DNA from: Leptoclinus maculatus
Lineage: Eukaryota; Chordata; Actinopteri; Perciformes; Stichaeidae
NCBI GenBank assembly: GCA_032191485.1
Contig: JAVDOI010000003.1
Span: 27,489,336 to 27,553,335, forward strand
Reading direction: 5' to 3'
Length of the DNA stretch: 64,000 nucleotides
In this document: positions 55,420 through 64,000 of the stretch, piece after piece
How the letters are laid out: each line of letters opens with the position of its first letter
Numbering within the stretch: position 1 is the first letter of the stretch
Program-made: the position numbers and the translations under genes
The notes under the pieces: model-generated
Database searches by the model: none
What the model saw: the letters and a program-made list of their open reading frames with translations, nothing else
What the model was told of the DNA's origin: nothing

Positions 55420-57169
55420 TTGGAGCATCAGTCCAGGAAGCTGTTCCTGTGGAAGATAGGTGTGCATGACCAGAAGGAGAGGGTGTTTGAGATGAGACGC
55501 TGGAACGAAGCGCTGGTCACCAACATGCTGCCGGAGCACGTGGCCAAACACTTCCTGGGCACTAAAAAGAGAGATGAGGTACATATGAGCGTGTACCAAG
55601 CTACAGTATGATTAAGGGAAGTTGGTTTTTCGGGTGGCAGTGAAAAAATTAAAGGAAATGTGAAAGACAGAGTGAGAAATGTCAAGAAGGAGGAGGAGGA
55701 GGAAGGTCATGATACTGTTGAAGAGTCATTCCAGCGTACACCTTCATCAGGGGACACAGAGATAACTAAAGCAACTCAATATAATATTGTTTATTAAAAT
55801 ATTAAATGAATCACTGTATGTGAGGCCTGTACCTCATCACAATGCAATAAATTGCATATCAGTGCCATCGTGTGGTGTATTTCAGAATTACACATCAAAG
55901 CTTTCCTCTGGTCTAATAGTCGGTGTAAAAAAAAAAAATGTAATATAGTAATATTAAATCAGAGCAAGCTAACCTCATGTCATTTGTCATTTGTAGGACC
56001 TGTACAGCCAGTCTTACAGTGAAACAGGTGTGATGTTTGCTTCCATCCCCAACTTTTCTGATTTCTACACTGAAGAGAGCATCAACAACGGAGGCCTCGA
56101 GTGTCTCAGGATTCTCAATGAGATTATCTCCGACTTTGACAGCGTGAGTCCCAGCTGCGTTTGTACAGCTTGTAGTCGACATATTGAGACACAGCTCCCA
56201 GGTATTAAATACCTAACTACTAACTGATGCCCCCGTTCTTCCTCCAGTTACTAGACAGGGATGAGTTCCGCTTCATCACTAAGATCAAGACGATAGGCAG
56301 CACCTACATGGCCGCATCCGGACTCACCCCAGAGAGCAACACAAACGGATACAGCAACCGCAAGGTGTGACACTTAAACGGCTTTAAAACATATGAATAT
56401 ATCTCGTGGCAGGTATAACAATCTGTTTCACTATTTGATCTAGACTGGTCCTGCATGTGGTGATGATGATAGTAACTGTGAAAGTTGTGCCGTTGCTCCA
56501 CAGCCAGAGGACCAGTCACTGATCGAGCGCTGGCAGCACCTCGCTGACCTGGCAGACTTCGCCTTGGCCATGAAAGTCACCCTGAACAACCTCAACAAAC
56601 AGTCCTTCAACAACTTCATGCTCCGAATCGGTTAGTGTGTGTGTGGCTGCGCGTGTCTCTAAGCATATTTGCAAGCGTGTGTGTGTGTGTACCATGTTTC
56701 CTTGTTGATCCCCTTCAGGTCTGAATAAGGGGGGAGTTTTGGCTGGAGTGATTGGAGCTCGTAAACCTCACTATGATATCTGGGGCAACACAGTCAATGT
56801 GGCCAGCAGAATGGAGTCCACCGGAGTGATGGGAAACATCCAGGTAGCACAGACACAAAAGCGTACATACAGCACGCTTGAATGTATCCTGTTATTACTC
56901 TTTTTTTTATTTATTTCATGCTCATTTTCAACTTCAAATTTCAGGTTTTGTCCATCTCCCTTAAATGTTATGTCCTGCTCTGCCCTCAGGTGGTGGAGGA
57001 CTGCTACGACATCTTGAAGGAGTATAGTTTCCGCTTCATCCGGAGAGGGCCCATATTTGTCAAAGGGAAAGGGGAGCTGCTAACCTTCTTCATGAAAGGA
57101 AAAGACAAACCCAGTAGCAATGATGGTCCAGTGACCACTGCCCTTCCACACCAAGTCGGTGAACTTTGA
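47789..57169 (+). CDS. adcy3: Adenylate cyclase type 3, 1097 aa
   Basis: Twelve-helix membrane enzyme that makes cAMP from ATP downstream of G proteins. In other vertebrates it serves olfactory neurons and primary cilia. Twenty coding exons: 47789-48475, 49300-49449, 50522-50658, 50763-50874, 51347-51474, 51675-51833, 51917-52076, 52567-52674, 52876-52952, 53049-53210, 53402-53489, 53791-53907, 54688-54959, 55125-55206, 55420-55578, 55997-56143, 56248-56364, 56504-56630, 56719-56843, 56990-57169. The N-terminus has the type-3 CCSCLP and YQNYFRRQRQENLLVL. C1a has metal-binding Asp330 (SILFADIVGF) and Asp374 (GDCYYC). C2 has Lys927 (ITKIKTIGS), Asp1016, Asn1023 and Arg1027 (DIWGNTVNVASR), and VKGKGELL, so both halves look active. 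It is a little shorter than human (1144), mostly in the C1b linker. Which teleost copy it is cannot be told. Confidence 0.96.
48608..48658. mobile_element. 35-bp hAT-like relic with 8-bp target duplication
   Basis: CAGTGGT (48616-48622) and ACCACTG (48644-48650) are perfect 7-bp inverted repeats around a 21-bp core containing GTTGGGA. TTTTAGAG flanks both sides exactly (48608-48615 and 48651-48658). CAGTGGT ends and 8-bp duplications are hAT hallmarks. It lies in adcy3 intron 1. Confidence 0.7.
49458..49490. repeat. (CA)n microsatellite in adcy3 intron 2
   Basis: About 16 CA units with one GC interruption, starting within 10 bp of the exon 2 donor. Confidence 0.9.
50991..51130 (+). repeat. 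42-bp minisatellite, 3.3 copies
   Basis: Copies start at 50991, 51033, 51075 and 51117, exactly 42 bp apart. Each begins AGTGCCCT and contains CTTCCAGTGGAGAAAA. It is in adcy3 intron 4. Confidence 0.9.
52240..52450 (+). repeat. Dispersed repeat fragment in adcy3 intron 7
   Basis: Contains GGTCACAGTGACTTCAC, GGTCAAATGTCACTGTGACC and CCATAACTCAATAATTTATA, phrases of a repeat I know as common in fish introns. Borders approximate. Confidence 0.45.
53943..53997. repeat. (GT)n microsatellite in adcy3 intron 12
   Basis: About 27 uninterrupted GT units. Confidence 0.97.
55384..55417. repeat. (GT)n microsatellite forming the exon 15 splice acceptor of adcy3
   Basis: About 17 GT units run straight into TAG at 55417-55419, the acceptor of the exon starting 55420. 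There is no conventional pyrimidine tract between repeat and AG. Confidence 0.92.
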
Positions 57170-57665
57170 ATAGTCTCACCTGGTGAAAAGCCGTTAATTA
57201 AAAGATAAGCCTGGGCATAATGTCCAATTTTCTCTCATATACACAGGTTACTTACATATATATTTTTCATAAGCTCTGTAGCAATGTAAAGCATATGGAA
57301 GTAGACCAACACAACAAAACAATACTATTATAAGCATTACAACTGTGAAATACCATTTCACCCACAAAGACATTTACTAAGATAAACTGATTCTGTATAG
57401 TTGTACATAATTCAGAAATACAGTTTACGATTTCACAGAGCTCCTGCAATGAGAATAACAAGCTTGGGACAGAGATATAAAGTACTTTCCTTTGTTTATA
57501 TTTTTTAGCTCAGGTTTTGTTCATTTTTTTTAAACTCAAGTTGTGTTCAATATTGTAGCTTAATCACACTGTATTTATACTGTGTTAATAAAACATGTTT
57601 GCACTATGTTTTTGAGATTACTATGCGGATCTTGATGTCTTGAGAATGATCCTAATAAAGTAAAA
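57170..57665 (+). other. adcy3: adcy3 3' UTR (approximate)
   Basis: AT-rich sequence after the adcy3 stop, with AATAAA at about 57588 (TTAATAAAACATG) and again near 57654. Confidence 0.55.
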
Positions 57666-57669
57666 TACC

Positions 57670-58940
57670 TGTGGGGATTAATTGTATATTGCTAATCAGT
57701 TACAGACATAAAAATTAAAACAAAGAGAACATTCTAAGTTATATCTTAAGTGGTGATGTCAGCGTCACCTATTATATATGCAGTTGAATTTTTTTTTTGT
57801 AGTAAAAATAAGAAATAATCTATGCCAAATGTTACATGCTAAATGTTAGCACATTGGTATTCTAATGTTACTACTATATTACCATGCTAATGGTATGCAC
57901 TGTTACAAGACAAAGGCAGGTCAACAGTGCCGGAACGGTGATCTAATCATAAATACAATGGATGTCCCTGGCCAGCCCTGGTCTTGATTATTCAGTCATT
58001 CTTTGATTCATTCCTTAATTTACACATACTGTATGGCGTCAAAAAGACCTTGATCAGACATTGTCAGTTAGTTATCCTGGACAAGTTAGAAATGGGGCCT
58101 GGGTTGATCAGTTACAGGCACACACTTCTAAATGTCTACAAGAGCATGGCACCACTACAAAGTCAACCTGACTGATTGTGCAGGCTGGCTCACTAGAATG
58201 GCTTACTGGGACACTTAATGGAGCAGAGTCAACAATAGTGTTATTTGTTACACTTGTGATTTTCCTGCTCAGTCAAGTTGAAATGTCTGCTGACAAAAAT
58301 GTTATTTCTGTTAGTGTTTCTTTCTATATGAATATTAACCAAATGAAAAGAATCATAAAATTATTTGAACAACAATAATGATGATGATGATGACAACGGT
58401 TATGCGTTTTATGGTTTTTCAGAAGTGTCCGAAACAAATATATAGATTAAAGTGGTGTATGCCAATGTTGCAGAGTTTGAAGGAGGTGTTCAAAGTGATA
58501 TAAAATGATATGACCTTTATTGTCCCTAAGGGGAAATGCTACAGTTATATATTTATATATGGTCATGGCAAGCTGTTGCTGCTTTTATCATATTTTTCTG
58601 TTTATATAGTGATGCGTATCATTTTTTTTTTATTTTAGTAAACTTTTAGCCAAAATCCCGTCAACCTTTAGCCAAAAATCTAACAACCTCTATTTGCATA
58701 AAACATTTTGGGCAACATGATTTATTGAGTTATGAGTGGTTAAGTTAAAAATGTAAAAGCTGCACACCTGTGGAAATTCAATATAAGGTTAAGACGTTAT
58801 TACAATTTTAAATTCCGGGTATACTAAAGTAAATTGTATTTGTATAAAGTATATTAAATTATTTGATGTGTGATATCATGATTTGTTATTGTTTTATAAT
58901 TATAATGCGAACTAGGTTCTCATGCACCACCCATGGATTA
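57670..58940. other. Intergenic spacer between adcy3 and wdr26
   Basis: AT-rich, with no recognised gene. A repeat phrase CTTTATTGTCCCTAAGGGG at 58516 resembles a retroelement 3' end in reverse orientation. A short ATG/GAT triplet run is near 58376-58393. Confidence 0.5.
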
Positions 58941-58969
58941 AAATTCTACCCGGAAGCTTGGTAGTGTAG

Positions 58970-59054
58970 GAATTTCCGGTTACGTCAGGGCGTCAGGACT
59001 CCATTAGAGCTGCAGCTGATTTGAGAGAAACAACAACAAAAACGGGCTAACTGA
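58970..59054 (+). promoter_or_regulatory. Candidate wdr26 promoter / start region
   Basis: TTCCGG (ETS-like) and TACGTCA (CRE-like, 58981-58987) lie just upstream of a GC-rich leader. The position, about 420 bp before the wdr26 ATG, suits a TATA-less housekeeping promoter. The transcription start itself is not visible. Confidence 0.45.
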
Positions 59055-59408
59055 CAGCGCTCTCATAGTGACAGTCCGTTCTTAGCCAGACAACGAGGCC
59101 TCAAATCTGGAAGCTTAACCTTAATTTCCCACCCGGAGCTCCGCCGGCTTCTAACCACGGCCGCTCTCGGTGAGGAAACTCTGGCCTCCGCTTCCTCCTC
59201 CTCCGACTCGGACACCGGCGGAGCGTCGCCGCCCCCGCGGAAGAAGCACCGAGCCTCGGCGGCGGAGGGAGCAGGAGAGCCCGGGGCTTCAGCAGTTATA
59301 ACAGGCCTGTCCGGAATTGTCTTAGGACTTGCTACTAACTCTCCTCACTCTCAAGCCACCTCTGCCATCCACCTTAACCGAAGTGTTGTCAATAACCTCA
59401 GCAGCAGC
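59055..59408 (+). other. In-frame AUG-less open frame upstream of wdr26 (possible N-terminal extension)
   Basis: After the TGA at 59052-59054, 118 sense codons run in phase into the wdr26 ATG with no stop. No ATG occurs in any frame between 58981 and 59408. Near-cognate starts in strong context (A at -3, G at +4) are ACG at 59157 and CTG at 59181. From the CTG the frame reads LASASSSSDSDTGG and on to PPPRKKHRASAAEG. Translation is inference; an ordinary GC-rich leader is the alternative. Confidence 0.4.
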
Positions 59409-62400
59409 ATGCAGGCAAACGGGGCAGGACAGGGACAAGAATCTACAGAGCTCTCCTGCCTTAACAGCGCACAAAACGGGGAGTCTTCCTCGGCCGGAGG
59501 AAGCCACTCCAACGGGCTACTCTCCAGCACGGACAACGGGAATAGTGTCGGTACCAGTAACGGGTCTTCAACCGGGCCCGTTTCGGGGACTTCGGCTTCC
59601 TCCACGGCTTCGGGCTCGGAGGTCGGCTCTCTGAAAAAGAAGAAACGACTATCGCAGGCGGAGGAAGATGTCATACGATTAATAGGGCAACATCTCCATG
59701 GACTAGGGCTGAAGTAAGTTTATTCAAAGTCAGGGGAAGAAACCTAACGTACAAAATAACACATAACATTAACGTTGAACGTGTGAAGTGTAATCTAACA
59801 TTACTGGTGTTTCGCGTGAAACTGCCAAATAGCAGATGGCAAAAAGCGCTATTAGTGCGCTTAACAGACACAAACATGGGGGGATGGGGCAGTTAGCCTG
59901 TGAGCTCGGCAGTTGTTAGAAAGAAGGGGTCCATCTTGCACAATAACAGTTAGCTTCATAGCTAACAGCACTAGCCTGCGCTGAGGTGTTATGTACTGAC
60001 ATTAAACAACACAAACATAAATTTAACATTTGTCTGTTTTAACAAATCCATCTTAAGTTAAAGTATGGTTCATACGCCACGATGCGTTGATTAACGTTAT
60101 ATATATTTCACACTGAATAAAAGCCATTACATAATCTATTAGTAACGTTTATCCAGGGATCCGCTTATTTATTTTTGTAATGGTTTGTAAAGCATACAAT
60201 GAATGTCATGCGAATGTATAAACTTGATTTAGCGTCTTAGCTATAAGTACACAAGCAGAATTATCGAGTTTGCAGTGTAATGTTACATTTTTTGCGTGTC
60301 AATCCTTTTGCAAGAATGTGCGGAGGAAATGTTACTGTGTGGATTTCCAATGTCGGTTTTCGCCCCGATGGTTGATGTTTTTTTTTTTTTTTACCATGTT
60401 CTTTGCTGTATGTTTTTTTTACAAGACCGTGTGCATGTAACATTAATATGTCTGCCACACTGTACCAACCAGCATGGTTATGAAAGCCGTCCTGGTTATT
60501 TTAGTATTGCACGTCCTGAGCTGTCATCTTCTCAAGTTGTTTATGCATCACCATTTTATACAGTTTGTCTCATAAACACGATCACTTCTTTCCTAGATTC
60601 ATGTATTTTATATTTTTGACGCTGTCACTGTGTCAGAGCAATGTGTCAACATGCATCGTGGCATACTTATTTAAAGGCAGCAATCGATACCGTGGGCGAC
60701 ATTTGGATCCTGGATTGAACAGAATCTGTTGGTTTTATGGCGGCTGAAGAATGCGCTTTCTAGCAGCTGTTTTTTTTTAGGTGGAAGCTCTGTGTTAAGA
60801 ATCTAATTATAGCATTGTGGGGTTTTCGAGAAATGTATCTTAACGTTCGCACTCAAAGTTGCCGTGGTAGCCACCGTTTGTGTATCTAGACATCTGCAGA
60901 TCTATGGCATCCAGCTGAGAACGTGTAGCTGCCATTACAGGGCATTATAAAAAAACAGCTTAACATGGCTATGTTTATAAGGAGGGTGGGGAGGGGAGGG
61001 GAGGGGAGGGGGGGGGGATACATGACATTGCCTGGTATGAAACAGAGCCCCTACATTTCAGCTGGGGAAATGCAAGAGAAATCAGTGTTGCAGCCAGCTG
61101 GATGAGAGGCTCAACACAGCTGCTGCACCACTCCATTGATACCTGAGAATGATGTCATCATGCTGAAGGTGTCAGCCACCCCCCATCCCCAACCCACTTT
61201 CATTATCTCTGTTCCACACACATCTCAGCAGACTTGTGCGGAGTGTGTTTGGACAGATGGTTATGGTTCATGGTTGACGGGCTGAGATGATGATGTCAAC
61301 TGCAGTGGAAGCTCGGTTCATGTTAATAAACATCCCACTGTCCATTAATACTGCACTGGTAACACGACTGCTTGGACTGCCCCCCCCCCCCCCCCCCCCC
61401 AGACATCATTGGCCATGAACGTGCCTTCATTCCATTGTCGGCAAATAACGTTATTATTGTCCCGGTGCTAAAATGATTGATGCATGTCTCACATTTACCT
61501 ATTTGCTATCCTTGTAAACATGGCACAGCCACAGTGGAGAGATGCCATATAGGTGACGAGATAATCAAAAGTTCTGCTTAGAAATACCACTTTATATAAT
61601 CACGATGAGCTAACTTTTTAACATACGAATGAGCTTAGCTTTTCTTTTTTTTTTTTAAATACAGTTTAAAGCTATTTACTCCTTTCATTCCACTTGTCGT
61701 GTGTCTGTATTCCAGCCTAACTTTCTCTGCCTTTCTCTCCCCCCCCCCCTCCTTCTCTCTGTGTCTCTGCAGTCAGACAGTGGACCTGCTGATGCAGGAA
61801 TCAGGCTGCAGACTAGAACACTCCTCGGCCACCAAGTTCCGCAATCATGTCATGGAGGGAGAGTGGGACAAGGTTGGTCTTGGGATACATTAAATACACA
61901 CCTTGATAGACAGGGAATTGGTGATTAAGAGTGTCCTTAATCTACTGTAAGATGGAGAGCTTGTTTGCTTGGTCCAGAAACCAGCATGCAAAAATATCTG
62001 CAGATTGTCTCATATGTCTTATTGACAAAAGGAAATATTATTCCTGTTAGGAAGTGTTGAAGTAAGCCTGGGAAAGCCATAAACAAAGTTCTTATAGTGG
62101 TCTGCATTGGGCCACAGTTGCATAAACTCATAGTATTATTTGTTATGTGTTGTACGCATTTTATACACGTTTCTGATGATAACCAGTGAAACTGTTTTCT
62201 TGACTAACAGATCTTACTGTTAACATGCTATTTGACTTTGGAACTGGCAATTATAGAGCACATAGCTTTGTTGAAACTCTTTAACTCTCAAGCACAGAAT
62301 TCATGTATTTCATGTCATGGATTATTGACAGAACAAAACAAATCAGCTTCTAATTATTAATATTATTGAGAGCCCTGAGAAAAATCTTCCGTCTGGTGTT

Positions 62401-62674
62401 TGAATAGAATAATGTTTGCCGATAATGTGGAACAATATGTACCGTAAATAATGTGTCAAATATTAGGTTTATATTAGCATATTTTAAGACATTTTCGTGT
62501 AAATGACCATAAGATCTGTATTACTGCTCGTGTGATTAGTTTTGTCTCCTGTGCATGCGTGGAAACTGCTGCGCTGACCATTTTTCTCTCTGTCTCTCCC
62601 CTTTTGTTTTGATCCAGGCTGAGAATGATCTCAATGAGCTGAGAGCACTGATGCATTCTCCCAATGCCATTGTG
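59409..62674 (+). CDS. wdr26: WD repeat-containing protein 26, N-terminal part (exons 1-3, runs off the window)
   Basis: WDR26 is a scaffold subunit of the CTLH (GID) E3 ubiquitin-ligase complex. Coding exons 59409-59713, 61773-61872 and 62618-62674 encode 154 residues. The N-terminus starts MQANGAGQGQ as in other vertebrates and continues with a Ser/Gly/Asn-rich disordered stretch to about residue 74. LKKKKRLSQAEEDVIRLIGQ follows and begins the LisH motif (about 84-116), whose second half is NQTVDLLMQESGCRLEH across the exon 1/2 junction. The CTLH domain starts at about 117 (FRNHVMEGEWDKAENDLNEL). The third exon ends at a phase-0 GTAAGC donor (SPNAIV). The next exon (VRRALEIG in human, from memory) and the WD40 propeller are beyond 64 kb. 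Fish have more than one wdr26 gene; the copy is not assigned. Confidence 0.95.
60981..61017 (+). repeat. G-run array, potential G-quadruplex, in wdr26 intron 1
   Basis: Six or more runs of 3-10 G separated by single A or T bases on the coding strand. Confidence 0.85.
61380..61400. repeat. PolyC tract of 21 in wdr26 intron 1
   Basis: Uninterrupted C run, about 370 bp before exon 2; its complement is a G-run. Confidence 0.95.
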
Positions 62675-64000
62675 GTAAGCTCCCCTTGAACTGGACTGAA
62701 TGACAGCCTGGTCAGTTAGAAGGCACAACTGGAGGTTCTAGAATGGTACAGTCAGAATGCGGGGCAGCAGGTTCTGGTTGTGGAACACTGAAAAGCTAAA
62801 TAAAATGCTCAGGGTGACACAGCAGGATGGAAACCACATTAGATTCATGGAATGAATGCATCATTCTGTTGTTTTAAGCAACATTTGGTTAGACTTTTAT
62901 TTATTGATTTGATTTATCTTATATATTCCATGCAACTACAGCCGTACTGTTTGGCTGATTTTGGGGTGTTGCGGATATATTGTATGCATATGAAGCAATC
63001 GCAGTACAGAAATGCCCAAATATGTTTTAAATGGTTCAAGCTTTCTCCATTATACACATTGTGTTCGAGAGATTTAGATTTTGTTTTTTAATTTTAATAT
63101 ACATCTTTTAGTACATAATATATCATTGTCACAATTAATTTAAATAAAACTAATTAAGGAATACTTGAAAATGTACTAGACTATCAGCCAATATCCTGGA
63201 ATTTTGAAAAGCTCAATGTCAGCTTTACAAATTATTTTAATTTAGATGTTAATACAAGTGTATAACCCGAGCTGTGTCCCAGTTCCACACCACATATTAA
63301 TTCTAACAGCAACTACTGCATTCAAACTGAAAAGTGATCACATTTTAAGATTTGTTTGATAGTGTACAGTATTAGAAACGAGGCTAATTGGCCCCAGCTA
63401 GCACGCTAATTAGCAGACACGATGAGCTTCAAAAATGGCCCCATGTGTCTCAGAGCCTGCTGCTCTGTCAGAAGTCTGTGTAACTGCCATCCCCAGTTGG
63501 GTTATTGAGAGAATGACTACAGCTGTTGATTTTCAACTGTAAGTGCATTGTGGGTAGCCATTTTAGGTCTGGAGCTGTAGCAGGTTAGTGGTGTCATTGT
63601 CAACATGACTTTCACTGCAGTTCTTGTCGGCAGTTCACTTATATCAGAGTTGGGAGGTATCTGTGTGTTCTAGTACTCTTTTTATTTGTAGACCTTTGTG
63701 GGCAGATGTTTACTCGTATATTTATGTGTCGTAGATTTAACTGTTGTCAGGGCTACAGCTCCTTCTGCATACCTGAGGTGAGACTCTTGATAAGTCTTAA
63801 CGCTGACCAGCAGTGACTGGTAAACACTTGCCGGTGGTCTTCAGTATGAAGGAAGTAGGCTATTGGCATTACCATATGTCTACCATATGTAACATCTATA
63901 AATGTGTTCTGATAATACAGCTGTAACCCTCGAAACATGAATCTCTTCATGTCCTTCTATAGTCATGCAGACCAGCTGTTGGACCAGTGATTGAAATCGT
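62675..64000 (+). other. wdr26: wdr26 intron 3 (partial)
   Basis: No further wdr26 exon was found after the donor at 62675. The sequence is AT-rich, has no recognised gene and continues past the window. Confidence 0.6.

Overview
The window is vertebrate nuclear DNA. Genes are split into short exons by GT-AG introns, spacers are long and AT-rich, (CA)n, (GA)n and polyC tracts are abundant, and recognisable transposon debris lies between genes. Protein similarity and repeat content point to a teleost fish, probably a spiny-rayed one; the species cannot be named from the sequence.

Layout: (1) 1-14 kb, + strand: vegfa, exons 2-8, with the signal-peptide exon 1 not found and presumably upstream. 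(2) 14-37 kb: no recognisable complete gene. This stretch holds three copies of one old interspersed repeat, diverged tandem repeats, two motif-dense elements resembling non-autonomous DNA transposons (20.1-20.7 and 23.1-23.9 kb), large (GT)n tracts and two orphan exon-like segments. (3) 37-42 kb, - strand: naga, lysosomal alpha-N-acetylgalactosaminidase, eight coding exons plus a 5' UTR exon, with an E-box-rich promoter. (4) 42.1-43.2 kb, - strand: 5'-truncated LINE of the L2/CR1 kind. (5) 43.9-46.9 kb, + strand: a two-exon gene for an unrecognised 469-residue multipass membrane protein. (6) 47.8-57.7 kb, + strand: adcy3, adenylate cyclase 3, all 20 coding exons. (7) 59.0 kb to the end, + strand: the first three coding exons of wdr26; the gene runs off the window.

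The genes do not form a pathway. They are independent vertebrate genes: a secreted angiogenic ligand, a lysosomal hydrolase, an orphan membrane protein, a cAMP-producing membrane enzyme and a ubiquitin-ligase scaffold. Exon boundaries were read by hand from splice sites, reading phase and family conservation.

The most notable observations are: a 118-codon open frame without any AUG fused in phase to the wdr26 start, with near-cognate starts in good context; a 35-bp hAT-like relic with a perfect 8-bp target duplication in adcy3 intron 1; an adcy3 exon whose 3' splice site is the end of a (GT)n microsatellite; and two motif-dense transposon-like elements that each keep a TATA box and a short ORF.
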